DNA of 64,000 nt from Oceanobacillus kimchii X50 (GTDB taxonomy: Bacteria > Bacillota > Bacilli > Bacillales > Amphibacillaceae). Positions 36,066 to 45,235 of the stretch are shown piece after piece. Positions within the stretch are counted from its first letter, which is position 1; every line of letters starts with the position of its first letter. The DNA is taken from contig NZ_CM001792.1 in the NCBI RefSeq assembly GCF_000340475.1, positions 802,132-866,131 of the forward strand. Direction: 5' to 3'. The notes beneath the pieces are model-generated. The model searched no databases, was not told the DNA's origin, and worked only from the letters and a program-made list of their open reading frames with translations. Both the position numbers and the translations under genes were made by a program.

Positions 36066-37754
36066 ATGGATGCAAAACAAATCTTCGTTCAATCATTATA
36101 TGAATGCATGGACGGGAATTTAAAGAAGGAACGATTATATTCTTTAATTGAAAAACCAAAACAAGCAAAGATGGGGGATTTAGCTTTTCCTTGTTTTGAA
36201 TTAGCACGTAATTATAGAAAAAATCCTCAAGAAATTGCGACACAGCTAGTCGAAGAAATAAATTCTATTTACTTTGAGCGGGTAGAGGCAGTGGGAGCAT
36301 ATGTCAATGTTTTTCTGAATAAAGCTTTATTCACAAAAAAAATTCTCCAACAAATTAGTAAGGAAAAAACAAATTTTGGTTATTCAAATCTTGGTGAAGA
36401 AAAAGTAATCACAATCGACCTCTCGTCTCCTAATATCGCAAAACCTTTTTCAATGGGACATTTACGTTCAACCGTAATTGGAAATGCAATTGCTAATATT
36501 GCAGAAAAAGTAGGATATAAAACGGTTCGTATCAATCATTTAGGAGATTGGGGTACACAGTTTGGTAAATTAATGGTGGCATATCAAAAATGGGGAAATG
36601 AGGATCAAGTACGAGCGAATCCAATTAAAGAATTACTTCAACTTTATATTCGTTTTCACGAAGAAGCGGAAGTTGATACTAAGCTCAATGATATAGGAAG
36701 AAAATGGTTCAAGCGATTAGAAGATGGAGATGCACAAGCTGAAGAATTATGGGGTTGGTTTCGTGAAGAATCGTTAAAAGATTTCTCAAGAATTTATGAG
36801 CTATTAGGGATTTCATTTGATTCTTATAATGGGGAAGCTTTTTACAATGACAAGATGGATCGTGTCGTTCATGAACTGCAGCAAAAAGGTTTATTAATTG
36901 AATCGGAAGGAGCAAAAGTTGTTACGTTAGAGGAAGAAAACTTACCACCTTGTTTGATTCAAAAACGTGATGGAACTACGTTATATGCAACACGTGATTT
37001 AGCTGCTGCTATTTATCGTTATGAAACATATCATTTTGCAAAATCCTTATATGTTGTAGGCAATGAACAGACTCTGCACTTTACACAGCTGTCTTATGTA
37101 CTACAAAAAATGGGATATAATTGGGCTAAGAATATGAAGCATATTTCGTTTGGTATGATGTTAAAAGAAGGAAAGAAAATGTCTACTCGAAAAGGAAAAC
37201 TTGTGTTATTAGAAGAAGTACTACAAGAAGCAATTCAGTTAGCAAATAATAATATTATGGAGAAAAATCCTTTATTAGAGAAGAAGGAGGAAGTAGCAAG
37301 ACAGGTTGGCGTAGGAGCTGTTATTTTCCATGATTTAAAAAATGATCGACACAACGATGTGGAATTTTCTTTAGAAGACATGTTGCGTTTTGAAGGGGAA
37401 ACAGGTCCGTATATTCAATATACCCATGCAAGAATGAATTCATTGCTGAAAAAAGGAGGATATCGTGAAACGAACAATGTTAGCGTAGTTGATATAAATG
37501 AAGCATGGCCTATAATTACGCGTCTTATGGCTCTTCAAGATACAGTTATGAAAGCTTACAATGCTTCTGATCCTTCTAAAATAGCAAAATACCTTATTGA
37601 GCTAGCAAGAGAATTCAACAAGTATTATGCGAATGTACGAATTTTAGGGGATGAGGAGAATAAACAGGCGAGATTACAACTTGTATATTCGGTAAAAACA
37701 GTTTTAAAAGAAGGACTGCGATTATTAGGAATTCAAGCGCCAGATGCTATGTAA
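36066..37754 (+). CDS. argS: Arginyl-tRNA synthetase
   Basis: A 562-aa class I synthetase charging tRNA(Arg). The N-terminal Add1 domain covers about residues 1-110. The HIGH-like motif is PFSMGHLRSTVIGN, the KMSKS-like loop is KKMSTRKGK, and the C-terminal DALR helical domain follows from about 440. AGGAGG (36052-36057) fits ATG 36066. The T-box leader with an Arg specifier confirms the assignment. Bacillaceae usually have a housekeeping argS elsewhere without a T-box, so this may be a stress-inducible second copy; that cannot be tested from this window. Confidence 0.95.
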   Translation: MDAKQIFVQSLYECMDGNLKKERLYSLIEKPKQAKMGDLAFPCFELARNYRKNPQEIATQLVEEINSIYFERVEAVGAYVNVFLNKALFTKKILQQISKEKTNFGYSNLGEEKVITIDLSSPNIAKPFSMGHLRSTVIGNAIANIAEKVGYKTVRINHLGDWGTQFGKLMVAYQKWGNEDQVRANPIKELLQLYIRFHEEAEVDTKLNDIGRKWFKRLEDGDAQAEELWGWFREESLKDFSRIYELLGISFDSYNGEAFYNDKMDRVVHELQQKGLLIESEGAKVVTLEEENLPPCLIQKRDGTTLYATRDLAAAIYRYETYHFAKSLYVVGNEQTLHFTQLSYVLQKMGYNWAKNMKHISFGMMLKEGKKMSTRKGKLVLLEEVLQEAIQLANNNIMEKNPLLEKKEEVARQVGVGAVIFHDLKNDRHNDVEFSLEDMLRFEGETGPYIQYTHARMNSLLKKGGYRETNNVSVVDINEAWPIITRLMALQDTVMKAYNASDPSKIAKYLIELAREFNKYYANVRILGDEENKQARLQLVYSVKTVLKEGLRLLGIQAPDAM

Positions 37755-37818
37755 AAAAAATCAGGATAATGTATAAGTAGTATTTTTGGCGATTATAGTA
37801 ATACAATTCGTCGCCGTT

Positions 37819-37912
37819 ACAGGAATATACTCTGCTTATCAGAGGCGGCTGGTGAGCCTCCGGGTGCTCCGCATTCCGGGACTCATCTATGCCTTCCTCC
37901 AACAGTCATCCA
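37819..37912 (-). repeat. Fragment of a dispersed repeat related to 56.1 kb
   Basis: A patch richer in G and C than its surroundings. Its forward sequence aligns for about 90 bases with the reverse strand of 56100-56190: AATATACT, GGCTGGTGAGCCT, then a GCAT-containing segment and GGGACTCATCTA have close equivalents in order. The terminal repeats seen at the 56-kb copy are absent here. It fills most of the 265-base gap after argS. Confidence 0.55.
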
Positions 37913-38019
37913 TGTATCCTAAAAAATAGCTATACACCACAGAAAATTGAATTCCTTATTTGTACGAGTTCCGTATAGTTCTTACGCTTATTCTTACTAT
38001 TTGTCTTTTGAACTTTTTA

Positions 38020-38805
38020 CTATCTCCCAACCTCATTCCCAAATATATTCAAGTAACCTAGCTCATACGATGTGTAATAAGCTACGATTAATGCAGAAAT
38101 CATTCCAAATAGGAATATCCAGTCGTTCCTATTAATCTTCATTTGATGATAGTACGTACGCTCACGTTCTCCCGTGAAACCTTTGGATTCCATTGCAATT
38201 GCAACTCGTTCGGCTTTTCTTATCGAGTTAGCAAGTAATGGAATAGCATATTGTTTCATATTTTGTATTCGATTCTTCCAGCCTTCTGCTCTGCTAATTC
38301 CACGGATACGATGCGCTTGTTTCAGTAATTCAAATTCATGTTGTAACGTTGGTAAAAAGCGATAACCAGCTAATATACCATAGGTTAATTTTGGAGATAA
38401 TTTACATTGTTGCATTAAACTCAACATGAAATTCGTAGGATTGGTAGTGAATACAAATAATAAGGATAACGCTATAAAACATAAAGATCGTAGTGCAAGA
38501 CTTATCCCGACTTCAGCACTACCTGTAGTTATTTCAAACCAAAGAAATTTAAATACGACGTCTCCAGTTGCATAGGATTCATCGGTGTAAAGCATCGTCA
38601 TCCAAGCGAGTGATATCGCAAACAACGAAAGTGGCATGAAAATGAGTAACCATCTCTTCAATGGGATGTTTGCTAGAAAAAATGTTATCGCTAAAATATA
38701 CAATAAATAGATTAATGGTGTAACAATATCGAAAGAGAAACTAAGAAATATCCCGGGAATTAAAACTGCCACAGCTTTCATGCTAGGATTTCTATTCTCT
38801 ATCAT
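38020..38805 (-). CDS. ykoC: ECF transporter transmembrane protein EcfT (YkoC)
   Basis: A 261-aa EcfT-type membrane scaffold of the thiamine-precursor ECF transporter. Five or six hydrophobic segments fill residues 10-250. The coupling helices carry [12 protein letters not shown] and [13 protein letters not shown], counterparts of the paired Ala-Arg-Gly motifs that bind the two ATPase sites. ATG 38803-38805 overlaps the ykoD stop (ATGA), the usual coupling; an in-frame start further upstream would run into ykoD. Last gene of ykoFEDC. Confidence 0.9.
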   Translation of the reverse strand: MIENRNPSMKAVAVLIPGIFLSFSFDIVTPLIYLLYILAITFFLANIPLKRWLLIFMPLSLFAISLAWMTMLYTDESYATGDVVFKFLWFEITTGSAEVGISLALRSLCFIALSLLFVFTTNPTNFMLSLMQQCKLSPKLTYGILAGYRFLPTLQHEFELLKQAHRIRGISRAEGWKNRIQNMKQYAIPLLANSIRKAERVAIAMESKGFTGERERTYYHQMKINRNDWIFLFGMISALIVAYYTSYELGYLNIFGNEVGR

Positions 38806-40385
38806 CGTACATGCACCACATTTCGATTTCGGCACTCACGAACGCGATAAGGTTCTCTCAATCTAGCATCTTGTAATAACTCTTTCTGATTCCAAAGTGA
38901 TTGCGGGCTTCCGTCAAAGCATACTCTTCCTTCATTTATCACTAATGCCCGTTCACAATATGTATCTACTAAATCCATATCATGTGTTACAAAAATAATA
39001 GCGGTCCCTTGACCTTGAAGATCCAATATCATATTCATCAGTTCCTTTGTTGTATGAGCATCTTGACCAAATGTAGGTTCGTCAAATAATAGTAAGTCTG
39101 GTGTTTCATCTAACATCGTAGCTACACTCAAACGACGCTTTTGACCGCCACTCAATGTAAAAGGATTCTTCCATTGATGATCTAAAAGACGAAATGCCCG
39201 CAGTAACGGAATAGTACGTTTATTAATTTCACTAGTAGAATAATTGTTTAAACGCATACCAAAAGCGACTTCATCAAATACTGTATCACAAATAAATTGA
39301 TGCTCAGGTTGTTGAAAAACAAACCCAGTATGTTTCGATAATGTTTTTCTATCCAAATCTTGTAGCTCTTTTCCTTGAAACAAGATACTGCCACTGTAAT
39401 ATTTTTTTAATCCGATTAAACATTGCAGTAGGGTTGATTTTCCCGCACCATTTTCTCCTAAAATCGCCATAAACTCACCTTGGTTAATAGAAAAAGAGAT
39501 TTCATTCAATATAGCAGACTTCTTCTGGTAATAGTGAAGATGATGAACTTCTAAACACACATCCATAGTTTTTTTGTGCGCTACTTTCCTAGTCGTTGAT
39601 GGATTATCAAGATACTTCATTGGAATTGCGATTTGATGTTTTTCCAGTACATTTTGATGTACTTCAAAAGCTGTTTTGGGCTTTTCATCTAGTTGAATTT
39701 GACTTTCCTTACTCAAAACGACTAGCCGGTGCGCATAGATTTCCCAATCATCGACTTGATGTTCAATAACTAGTATGCCGATATTTGTTTCCTTTTGTAT
39801 TGCAATAATAAGCTCAATAAATTCTAACCTTGACATAGGGTCAAGATTTGCTGTAGGTTCGTCTAAGATAATGTATCTTGGTTCCATTAATAAGACGGAT
39901 GCTAAAGCGATTTTTTGTTTTTGTCCTCCGGATAAATGGTGAATGTCGGTATTCATGTACTCGAGCATTCCTATTTGTTGCAACACATTCGTTATTTTTC
40001 TTTTCATCTCAGAACGTGGAATAGAAAGATTTTCTAACACAAAAGCTAGTTCATCTTCTACTCGAACCATACAAAATTGACTTTCAGGGTCTTGAAATAC
40101 GATACCAACTTCTTGATTAATAACACCTCTTGGATAATCAGCAATAGTCTTCCCTTTATACAAAAGAGTTCCTTTCGTGGTTCCTTCTACGGCTTCTGGA
40201 TAAAGTCCATTTAAACAAAGCGCTAAAGTACTTTTCCCTGAACCGCTGGCCCCCATAAGAATAGTGATTTCATTCTCATAAATCGATAGAGATAGCTGGT
40301 TAATACTAGCAGTTTGGTTTGTATTATAAAAGAATGAAAAATTATTTAATTTAAAAAGAGGTTGGTCAAGAAGCTCTTTGTTCAC
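38802..40385 (-). CDS. ykoD: ECF transporter ATPase with two ABC domains (YkoD)
   Basis: A 527-aa fused double ATPase powering the HMP/thiamine ECF importer. Domain 1: Walker [10 protein letters not shown], signature LSGGQKQK, Walker B YIILDEPT. Domain 2 (from about residue 270): Walker [10 protein letters not shown], signature LSGGQKRR, Walker B LLLFDEPT. Both sites look intact. The start is GTG 40383-40385 and overlaps the end of ykoE by 20 bases; its stop overlaps the ykoC start. Confidence 0.94.
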   Translation of the reverse strand: MNKELLDQPLFKLNNFSFFYNTNQTASINQLSLSIYENEITILMGASGSGKSTLALCLNGLYPEAVEGTTKGTLLYKGKTIADYPRGVINQEVGIVFQDPESQFCMVRVEDELAFVLENLSIPRSEMKRKITNVLQQIGMLEYMNTDIHHLSGGQKQKIALASVLLMEPRYIILDEPTANLDPMSRLEFIELIIAIQKETNIGILVIEHQVDDWEIYAHRLVVLSKESQIQLDEKPKTAFEVHQNVLEKHQIAIPMKYLDNPSTTRKVAHKKTMDVCLEVHHLHYYQKKSAILNEISFSINQGEFMAILGENGAGKSTLLQCLIGLKKYYSGSILFQGKELQDLDRKTLSKHTGFVFQQPEHQFICDTVFDEVAFGMRLNNYSTSEINKRTIPLLRAFRLLDHQWKNPFTLSGGQKRRLSVATMLDETPDLLLFDEPTFGQDAHTTKELMNMILDLQGQGTAIIFVTHDMDLVDTYCERALVINEGRVCFDGSPQSLWNQKELLQDARLREPYRVRECRNRNVVHVR

Positions 40386-40971
40386 GTTTTTTCTGACGCT
40401 CCCTTCCTAGTGGATATCCACTCAGCACTCCAGTTGAGGCAAGTTGATCAGCTATTACTTTTCCAAGAAGACCAGATAAGATTGCGCCACTTATAATTCG
40501 AGTGACAAACATTAATCCTACTAACCATGAGGCATATGCATCGTATCCAGACATGAAGTAATGGTAAGGAAAACTGATCACTGCGGCACCGATTCCTGAA
40601 AATATAAGTATTCTTAGGCGATAATCTTTCCAACCAGTAGCTGCGAAAGCAAGTTCTGCCCCGAGACCTTGTACCATACCAGATAATATTAATGTTGGTC
40701 CAGAAGTAGATCCAATTAGTACTTCTGTAAGAGCGGCAATCGTTTCAGAAGTAAAAGCGACTCCTGGTTTTCGGATAATGTACGCAGCAACAATAGATAC
40801 AATAAACCATATCCCAAATATAAATTCATAACCTAATGGGCCTAACCCTAATGGAGTTAACGCTCCAAACAATATATTTCCCACTCCAAAGAAAGCAAGA
40901 TAAATTAATCCAAAAACCACTCCTAGCATTGACATTAAGACAACATCTTTTAATTTCCAGTTTTTAGTCAT
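40366..40971 (-). CDS. ykoE: ECF transporter substrate-specific component YkoE
   Basis: A 201-aa membrane S-component of the YkoE family, which binds the hydroxymethylpyrimidine moiety or thiamine. About five hydrophobic segments; [21 protein letters not shown] and [23 protein letters not shown] are characteristic stretches. ATG 40969-40971 overlaps the ykoF stop by eight bases. It forms the complex with YkoC and YkoD. The TPP riboswitch upstream supports a thiamine-related substrate. Confidence 0.9.
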   Translation of the reverse strand: MTKNWKLKDVVLMSMLGVVFGLIYLAFFGVGNILFGALTPLGLGPLGYEFIFGIWFIVSIVAAYIIRKPGVAFTSETIAALTEVLIGSTSGPTLILSGMVQGLGAELAFAATGWKDYRLRILIFSGIGAAVISFPYHYFMSGYDAYASWLVGLMFVTRIISGAILSGLLGKVIADQLASTGVLSGYPLGRERQKKREQRAS

Positions 40972-41575
40972 CGCTATCCACCTTATAATCTTTATTTGAA
41001 GGACTATTTGCAGATATAGTAAACGTCATCGTCACATGTGATACGACTTTTTGCACATTATCAAATGATTGTTGCAGTGCAGAGAAAATAGCATTTACAT
41101 CTCCATCAAGCCGTGTTGCATAATGAGAGTGACTGACCTTTACACCTGTATTTTTCGATAAATCGATTTGTTCATAGATTTTATCCATATAATCTTCACG
41201 TCCAAGAGGATAAAGAGAAAATTTACATCCTGCTTGTTGTTTCAGGCTTATTGAGTCGGATTCGTTCATTAATATATCAGACTCTTCCATATATACATCT
41301 CCAGAAGAATCACCTGGGCATCCAATAGAAAATGTTCCACTCATTGCTACATGTTCTCCAGTTTTTGCTGCATGTAAGAATATAGACTTTGTAACATCAA
41401 AGATATGAATCGATTTTCCGCGAATACATGTAGTTACATCATCAGTTTCTTTCCATACTTTTGACGTGTCCACTTCTTCAAGGGTAGATAAAATAATATC
41501 TACAAAGTCATTACTCATTGGAAATAAAGTAAATTGGCATCCTGTAATCCTGCTTGTACTGCAAATTTTTGTCAT
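40964..41575 (-). CDS. ykoF: Thiamine/HMP-binding protein YkoF
   Basis: A 203-aa soluble protein with two repeated ferredoxin-like halves (ITGCQFTLFPMSNDFVDIIL and QAGCKFSLYPLGREDYMDKI mark the starts), each able to bind thiamine or HMP. AAGGAGGAAG (41581-41590 on the minus strand) supports the start ATG 41573-41575; a longer in-frame extension would run into the riboswitch terminator. First gene of ykoFEDC. Confidence 0.92.
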   Translation of the reverse strand: MTKICSTSRITGCQFTLFPMSNDFVDIILSTLEEVDTSKVWKETDDVTTCIRGKSIHIFDVTKSIFLHAAKTGEHVAMSGTFSIGCPGDSSGDVYMEESDILMNESDSISLKQQAGCKFSLYPLGREDYMDKIYEQIDLSKNTGVKVSHSHYATRLDGDVNAIFSALQQSFDNVQKVVSHVTMTFTISANSPSNKDYKVDSDD

Positions 41576-41603
41576 CTTGTCTTCCTCCTTATTATTGGGT
41601 AAT

Positions 41604-41635
41604 AAAAAAACTGCACTCCTAAGGGAATGCAGTTT
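41604..41635 (-). terminator. Riboswitch terminator before ykoF
   Basis: On the minus strand AAACTGCATTCC (41635-41624) pairs with GGAGTGCAGTTT (41619-41608) around a four-base loop, followed by a seven-T run (41610-41604). It lies between the TPP aptamer and the ykoF RBS and is the expression platform. Confidence 0.85.
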
Positions 41636-41682
41636 GTGTATGTCAATGAAAAGAATCGTAAATATATATCCATACAACGAAC

Positions 41683-41765
41683 TACACTTCCCCACGCTAG
41701 TATTATCTAGTTCGGGTTATAAGGGTCAGGCATTGCCTTCTCAGCCATAAAAATAGCACCCCTAG
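41683..41765 (-). ncRNA. TPP riboswitch (THI element)
   Basis: Minus-strand aptamer with the conserved segments in order: GGGGTGC, GGCTGAGA, CCTGACCCTTATAACC, GAACTAGATAATACTAGCG and TGGGGAAG. This is a canonical thiamine pyrophosphate sensor; with the terminator 50 bases downstream it should shut off ykoFEDC when TPP is plentiful. Confidence 0.93.
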
Positions 41766-41848
41766 TGCGTACGATAGAATATGCAGTTTTGTTTATTGTA
41801 GTTTCATCATAAGCAATATTCAATCAAATGTAAACCATTCATTTTATT

Positions 41849-42094
41849 TTATATTTTTAATTGTTTTAAATACTTGTCTGCCTCTTTTGCGCTCTTTGAA
41901 TAGCTATTGTTTTTCCAATGATTCCAAATCTCCGACAATGCTAATGCCAGTACTGATAATCCCGTGGCAATTTCTTCATTCGTAAAAGGAATGAGTTGAT
42001 GGCCAAATATCATAGATACTGTATTAGCAAATACAACGATAAGTATAAACAGGCGGACCCATTTATTATTGATACTTTCTAAAGCTGCTCTCAT
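41849..42094 (-). CDS. Phage holin, SPP1-type
   Basis: An 81-aa protein with two hydrophobic helices (VRLFILIVVFANTVSMIFG and ATGLSVLALALSEIW) and the family ending WKNNSYSKSAKEADKYLKQLK, as in SPP1-type holins. Such holins open membrane pores for endolysin; lone chromosomal copies are common in Bacillus. AAGGAGGGA (42102-42110) favours ATG 42092-42094 over TTG 42098-42100. No amidase or other phage gene is near, so it is either domesticated or a relic. Confidence 0.75.
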   Translation of the reverse strand: MRAALESINNKWVRLFILIVVFANTVSMIFGHQLIPFTNEEIATGLSVLALALSEIWNHWKNNSYSKSAKEADKYLKQLKI

Positions 42095-42216
42095 GGACAA
42101 TCCCTCCTTAATTAATAAATATGGAGTGCACGTATAAGTTATGATTAAGTTCGGAAAATTTTGTTATAATTGATGTAGTAGATATCGTTATATGAAGAAG
42201 GAAAGGAGGATGAAAA

Positions 42217-42774
42217 CTGAAAGGGAAAATTGTATTTTTAAATGGCGTACCACGAGCAGGAAAATCAAGTGTTATAAAAGAACTTCAATCACTATCAAAG
42301 GAAATATGGATTAATCTAGGGGTAGATCAAACAGCAACCATGATAGATAAAAAATTTTCGCCTGGAATGGGATTGAGACCTGGTAAGGAGTTTCCTGAAA
42401 TAGAAGGGACCGTAAAAAATCTATACATTGCTTTGTTTCATTCAGTTGCTTGTTATAATAACCAAGGTTTTCACGTTATTGTCGATGTAGGTTTTCATAC
42501 AGATTATCATATTGAATTTAATCCATACGATGAAATGAAAAAAATACTCAACGAAGAAAATGTGCATCTTTTTACTATATATTGTCCACCTGATGTTGTG
42601 ATGGAAAGAAGAAATCAAACATGGAGACAAGAATGGGACGGTAAACAGGTGCCAGAATATGTTTATCGTTGGGATCACGCAGTTTATAAGAGCAATTTAT
42701 CAACATATCAATTTGATACTTCGTGTATCTCTAGTAAACAAATAGCTCAAAAGATTCTTCAAATAATCAATTAG
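42217..42774 (+). CDS. P-loop kinase, chloramphenicol phosphotransferase-like
   Basis: A 185-aa cytoplasmic kinase-like protein. The Walker A motif GVPRAGKSS (residues 9-17) follows KGKIVFLN; DVGFHTDYHIE and CPPDVVMERRNQTWRQEWDGKQVPE resemble the CPT group that phosphorylates small alcohols. No ATG, GTG or TTG precedes the P-loop in frame at a usable distance; AAAGGAGG (42202-42209) points to a CTG start at 42217. An ATG at 42211 is out of frame and soon ends. Chloramphenicol resistance cannot be inferred. Confidence 0.7.
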   Translation: MKGKIVFLNGVPRAGKSSVIKELQSLSKEIWINLGVDQTATMIDKKFSPGMGLRPGKEFPEIEGTVKNLYIALFHSVACYNNQGFHVIVDVGFHTDYHIEFNPYDEMKKILNEENVHLFTIYCPPDVVMERRNQTWRQEWDGKQVPEYVYRWDHAVYKSNLSTYQFDTSCISSKQIAQKILQIIN

Positions 42775-42786
42775 AGGGTGGCTTTG

Positions 42787-43293
42787 GTGAAGAAAGTGCT
42801 TATTATATTTTTGACTGGATTGGTATTTCTTACTTTTCTTGGTATGGTTACATTTTTTATACTACCTAGTTCCAATCAACCGTCTTCGGGCACCTCCAAC
42901 TTAAACGATTCAGATATGCAAGATCATGAAATTCCTATAAATGAACAAGAAGGAACTCTGCAAGGATATTATTTCAATGGTTATATCGATATGCGTGATT
43001 CGTTCGAAAATTTTGAGGAAGAATCAGAGTACATTTACTATATGAGTCACCATTTTGACTATTATCGTAATCAAGCTTTTGTCCATGGTAAAGATGAACC
43101 AAAAGAAGAATATGTAGAGTATTTTAAGCAATTAGATCCTTTAAATGCTCTTGTCTCTTTCTCTAACAATACAAAAACGGACCTACAAAATGGTGACTAT
43201 ATAAAAGTGACCTTCAAGGGTGGAATTATGGAATCCTATCCAGCACAGATTGGAGAGGTTGTTGATGTAGTAGTAATTGACCGAAGAAAGTAA
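42787..43293 (+). CDS. Membrane-anchored DUF3221-like protein
   Basis: A 168-aa protein with an N-terminal membrane helix (VLIIFLTGLVFLTFLGMVTFFIL), an acidic Ser/Asn linker and a C-terminal domain ending in DLQNGDYIKVTFKGGIMESYPAQIGEVVDVVVI, which fits the DUF3221 beta-barrel pattern. GAGGGTGG (42774-42781) supports GTG 42787. It lies 12 bases after one P-loop gene and 16 before another, probably one operon. Function unknown. Confidence 0.65.
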   Translation: MKKVLIIFLTGLVFLTFLGMVTFFILPSSNQPSSGTSNLNDSDMQDHEIPINEQEGTLQGYYFNGYIDMRDSFENFEEESEYIYYMSHHFDYYRNQAFVHGKDEPKEEYVEYFKQLDPLNALVSFSNNTKTDLQNGDYIKVTFKGGIMESYPAQIGEVVDVVVIDRRK

Positions 43294-43309
43294 TAAAGGA
43301 GTTTATGAA

Positions 43310-43879
43310 ATGAAACGCTATGTCATTATCACTGTAGGAAAGACACATAGTGGTAAATCCACCTTTGCCAAATTATTGAATAAACAACTTACTAATTCAA
43401 TCATTGTCGATCAAGATAACCATGCAGAATTCATTAATCAATATTACTCGAATTTGCAGCCCAAATCGGGACCAAATATATTGAAACACGCCGTATCAAA
43501 GCTAGTGGTTGCTTATGCGGTGGAACACACAAACGATCACCTAATTATTTGTAACTCGAATCGAAACAAAATTAGAAGACAACACTTAATCCAGTGGTAT
43601 AGAAATAATGAATTAATCCCAGTTATCGTTCATTTTGATATACCAGATGACGTTCTTTTGAAACGGGTTCAAACATCTACACGTAAAACGAATATATTTC
43701 GATTTGCTAGTAATTTTGAAGAGGTTTTGGCACGTCAATGTGAAGATGCTAAAGATGACGATATTCAAGAACCTAATGAAAATGAAGCAGATTACTTTTT
43801 CCGGATAACACATGAAATGGATACAGATCTAGTTATTCATAAAATACAAGAAATAGTTAGTTCTCAATTCGAAAATTAG
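43310..43879 (+). CDS. P-loop ATP-binding kinase-like protein
   Basis: A 189-aa AAA/zeta-toxin or polynucleotide-kinase-like protein. Walker A is GKTHSGKST (residues 10-18); IVDQDNHAEF (about 35-44) and ICNSNRNKIRR (about 80-90) fit substrate-binding positions, and PDDVLLKRVQTSTRKTN resembles a lid. AAAGGAG (43296-43302) supports ATG 43310; a longer in-frame start overlaps the previous gene. The substrate is unknown. It may form an operon with the two genes before it. Confidence 0.7.
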   Translation: MKRYVIITVGKTHSGKSTFAKLLNKQLTNSIIVDQDNHAEFINQYYSNLQPKSGPNILKHAVSKLVVAYAVEHTNDHLIICNSNRNKIRRQHLIQWYRNNELIPVIVHFDIPDDVLLKRVQTSTRKTNIFRFASNFEEVLARQCEDAKDDDIQEPNENEADYFFRITHEMDTDLVIHKIQEIVSSQFEN

Positions 43880-44092
43880 TCGGAAATAGTATTCTAACGA
43901 ACTGTTTTTTGAATTATTCACATACTAGTAAAACATAATATTTAAATATGATATCGTTATAATGTTTAATAACATATTATTTATAACTTATAGCAATTAA
44001 TGATGACTTATTAATTGAAATCGTAAAGAATAAAATCCTTTAAAATTACATTCATGTTAAAATTTTACATTATTGTAAAACATTATAATCTT
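43880..44092. other. Intergenic region before the LPMO promoter
   Basis: About 210 very AT-rich bases without a recognisable gene, terminator or repeat. Confidence 0.4.
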
Positions 44093-44106
44093 TGTTGACG
44101 CTTTCA
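44093..44106. promoter_or_regulatory. cre-like site at the LPMO promoter
   Basis: TGTTGACGCTTTCA matches the reverse-oriented cre consensus TGNNANCGNTTNCA at all but one fixed position and overlaps the -35 of the promoter. CcpA repression of the chitin enzyme is plausible. Confidence 0.5.
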
Positions 44107-44123
44107 AAACGTCCATGTAAGAT
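44095..44123 (+). promoter_or_regulatory. Promoter of the LPMO gene
   Basis: TTGACG (44095-44100), 17 bases, TAAGAT (44118-44123). The implied 5' leader is about 185 bases, unusually long; a second weak cre-like stretch (TGCGCTTACA) occurs near 44237 inside it. Confidence 0.6.
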
Positions 44124-44314
44124 ATAAAAATATAGGCGGTTCAGAAAATTAATGCAATTTAATCAATTTCATAGCTGTGATACTCCACTTATAAATGAAG
44201 CAAATAATACTTCGTTTTGACTGAAATCTATTCGTATGCGCTTACAAACTCATTCAATTATGAAATTGTTTTCTCATGTATTAATACCGCTAATATTTTT
44301 AAAGGAGGAGTAAC

Positions 44315-45172
44315 ATGAAAGCAGTGTTTAGAACAAAGTCGATGAAATTATTGGGAACATCTATTGCTACACTCGCCTTTTTTACGTTTGTTGCTTGGCA
44401 AACAGCTTCTGCACATGGTTACATCGAAGAACCACAATCAAGGAGTCTATTATGTCACGAACAAGTGAATACGGAATGTGGAGCGATTCAATGGGAACCG
44501 CAAAGTCTTGAAGCACCAAAAGGATTTCCAGGGCCAAGTATTCCTGATGGACAAATTGCATCTGCTGGAGGAGCTTTTCCAGAATTAGATGAGCAATCTG
44601 CAGACCGTTGGGAAAAAGTTAATTTGAACTGGGGAACCAACACGTTTACTTGGCATCTAACTGCGATGCATGCAACTACAAAATGGCATTATTACATTAC
44701 AAAACCCGATTGGAATCCAAATGAACCACTTACAAGAGATCAATTTGAATTAGTACCATTTTATGAAATCTATGATGGTGGAGCACGACCAGGGCAAACA
44801 GTTACGCATCAAGTAACTATACCAGAACGATCAGGATATCATGTGATCTTGGGAGTTTGGGACGTAGATGATACGGCAAATGCTTTCTATAATGTTATTG
44901 ATGCTAATTTTGGTGGTGAATCTAGTAATCCTGATCCAGATCCAGGTAATCCAGAAGAACCTGAATTACCAGATGTGCCGGAATGGAATGCTAGTACGGT
45001 ATATGTTGGTGGTGACCAAGTAACTTATAATGGTAAATTATATCAAGCGAAATGGTGGACCAGAGGAGAGACTCCTGGTAACTCTCAAGTTTGGGAAGAA
45101 GTAGTTACAAGCGCGACTACATCTCAAGATGCTTTTGAATCAATTACTGCTTGGAATACTTTTGCGTATTAA
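44315..45172 (+). CDS. Lytic polysaccharide monooxygenase, AA10, with CBM5/12
   Basis: A 285-aa secreted copper enzyme that oxidatively cleaves chitin or cellulose. The signal peptide is cut after ASA so that His34 becomes the N-terminus; with His119 in TAMHATTKW it forms the histidine brace. The AA10 domain runs to about residue 205, then a Pro/Asp linker (NPDPDPGNPEEPELP) and a CBM5/12 chitin-binding module (WNASTVYVGGDQVTYNGKLY.AKWWT, about 223-263). A short tail of about 20 residues follows. AAAGGAGGAG precedes ATG 44315. No chitinase is adjacent. Confidence 0.94.
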   Translation: MKAVFRTKSMKLLGTSIATLAFFTFVAWQTASAHGYIEEPQSRSLLCHEQVNTECGAIQWEPQSLEAPKGFPGPSIPDGQIASAGGAFPELDEQSADRWEKVNLNWGTNTFTWHLTAMHATTKWHYYITKPDWNPNEPLTRDQFELVPFYEIYDGGARPGQTVTHQVTIPERSGYHVILGVWDVDDTANAFYNVIDANFGGESSNPDPDPGNPEEPELPDVPEWNASTVYVGGDQVTYNGKLYQAKWWTRGETPGNSQVWEEVVTSATTSQDAFESITAWNTFAY

Positions 45173-45191
45173 TAGAATTATATAATAAGAA

Positions 45192-45230
45192 AAAAGTTCC
45201 GATCACTAGTCTAAAATGGTCGGAACTTTT
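45192..45230. terminator. Bidirectional terminator between LPMO and licH
   Basis: AAAAGTTCCGATC (45192-45204) pairs with GGTCGGAACTTTT (45218-45230) with one G-U pair. A and T runs on both sides suit these convergent genes. Confidence 0.8.
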
Positions 45231-45235
45231 CATTG

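Noticed and set aside
41849..42094. Prophage indicated by the holin gene
   Set aside because: No other phage gene (lysin, portal, integrase, repressor) or attachment site is visible nearby, so a single domesticated or relic holin is the simpler reading.
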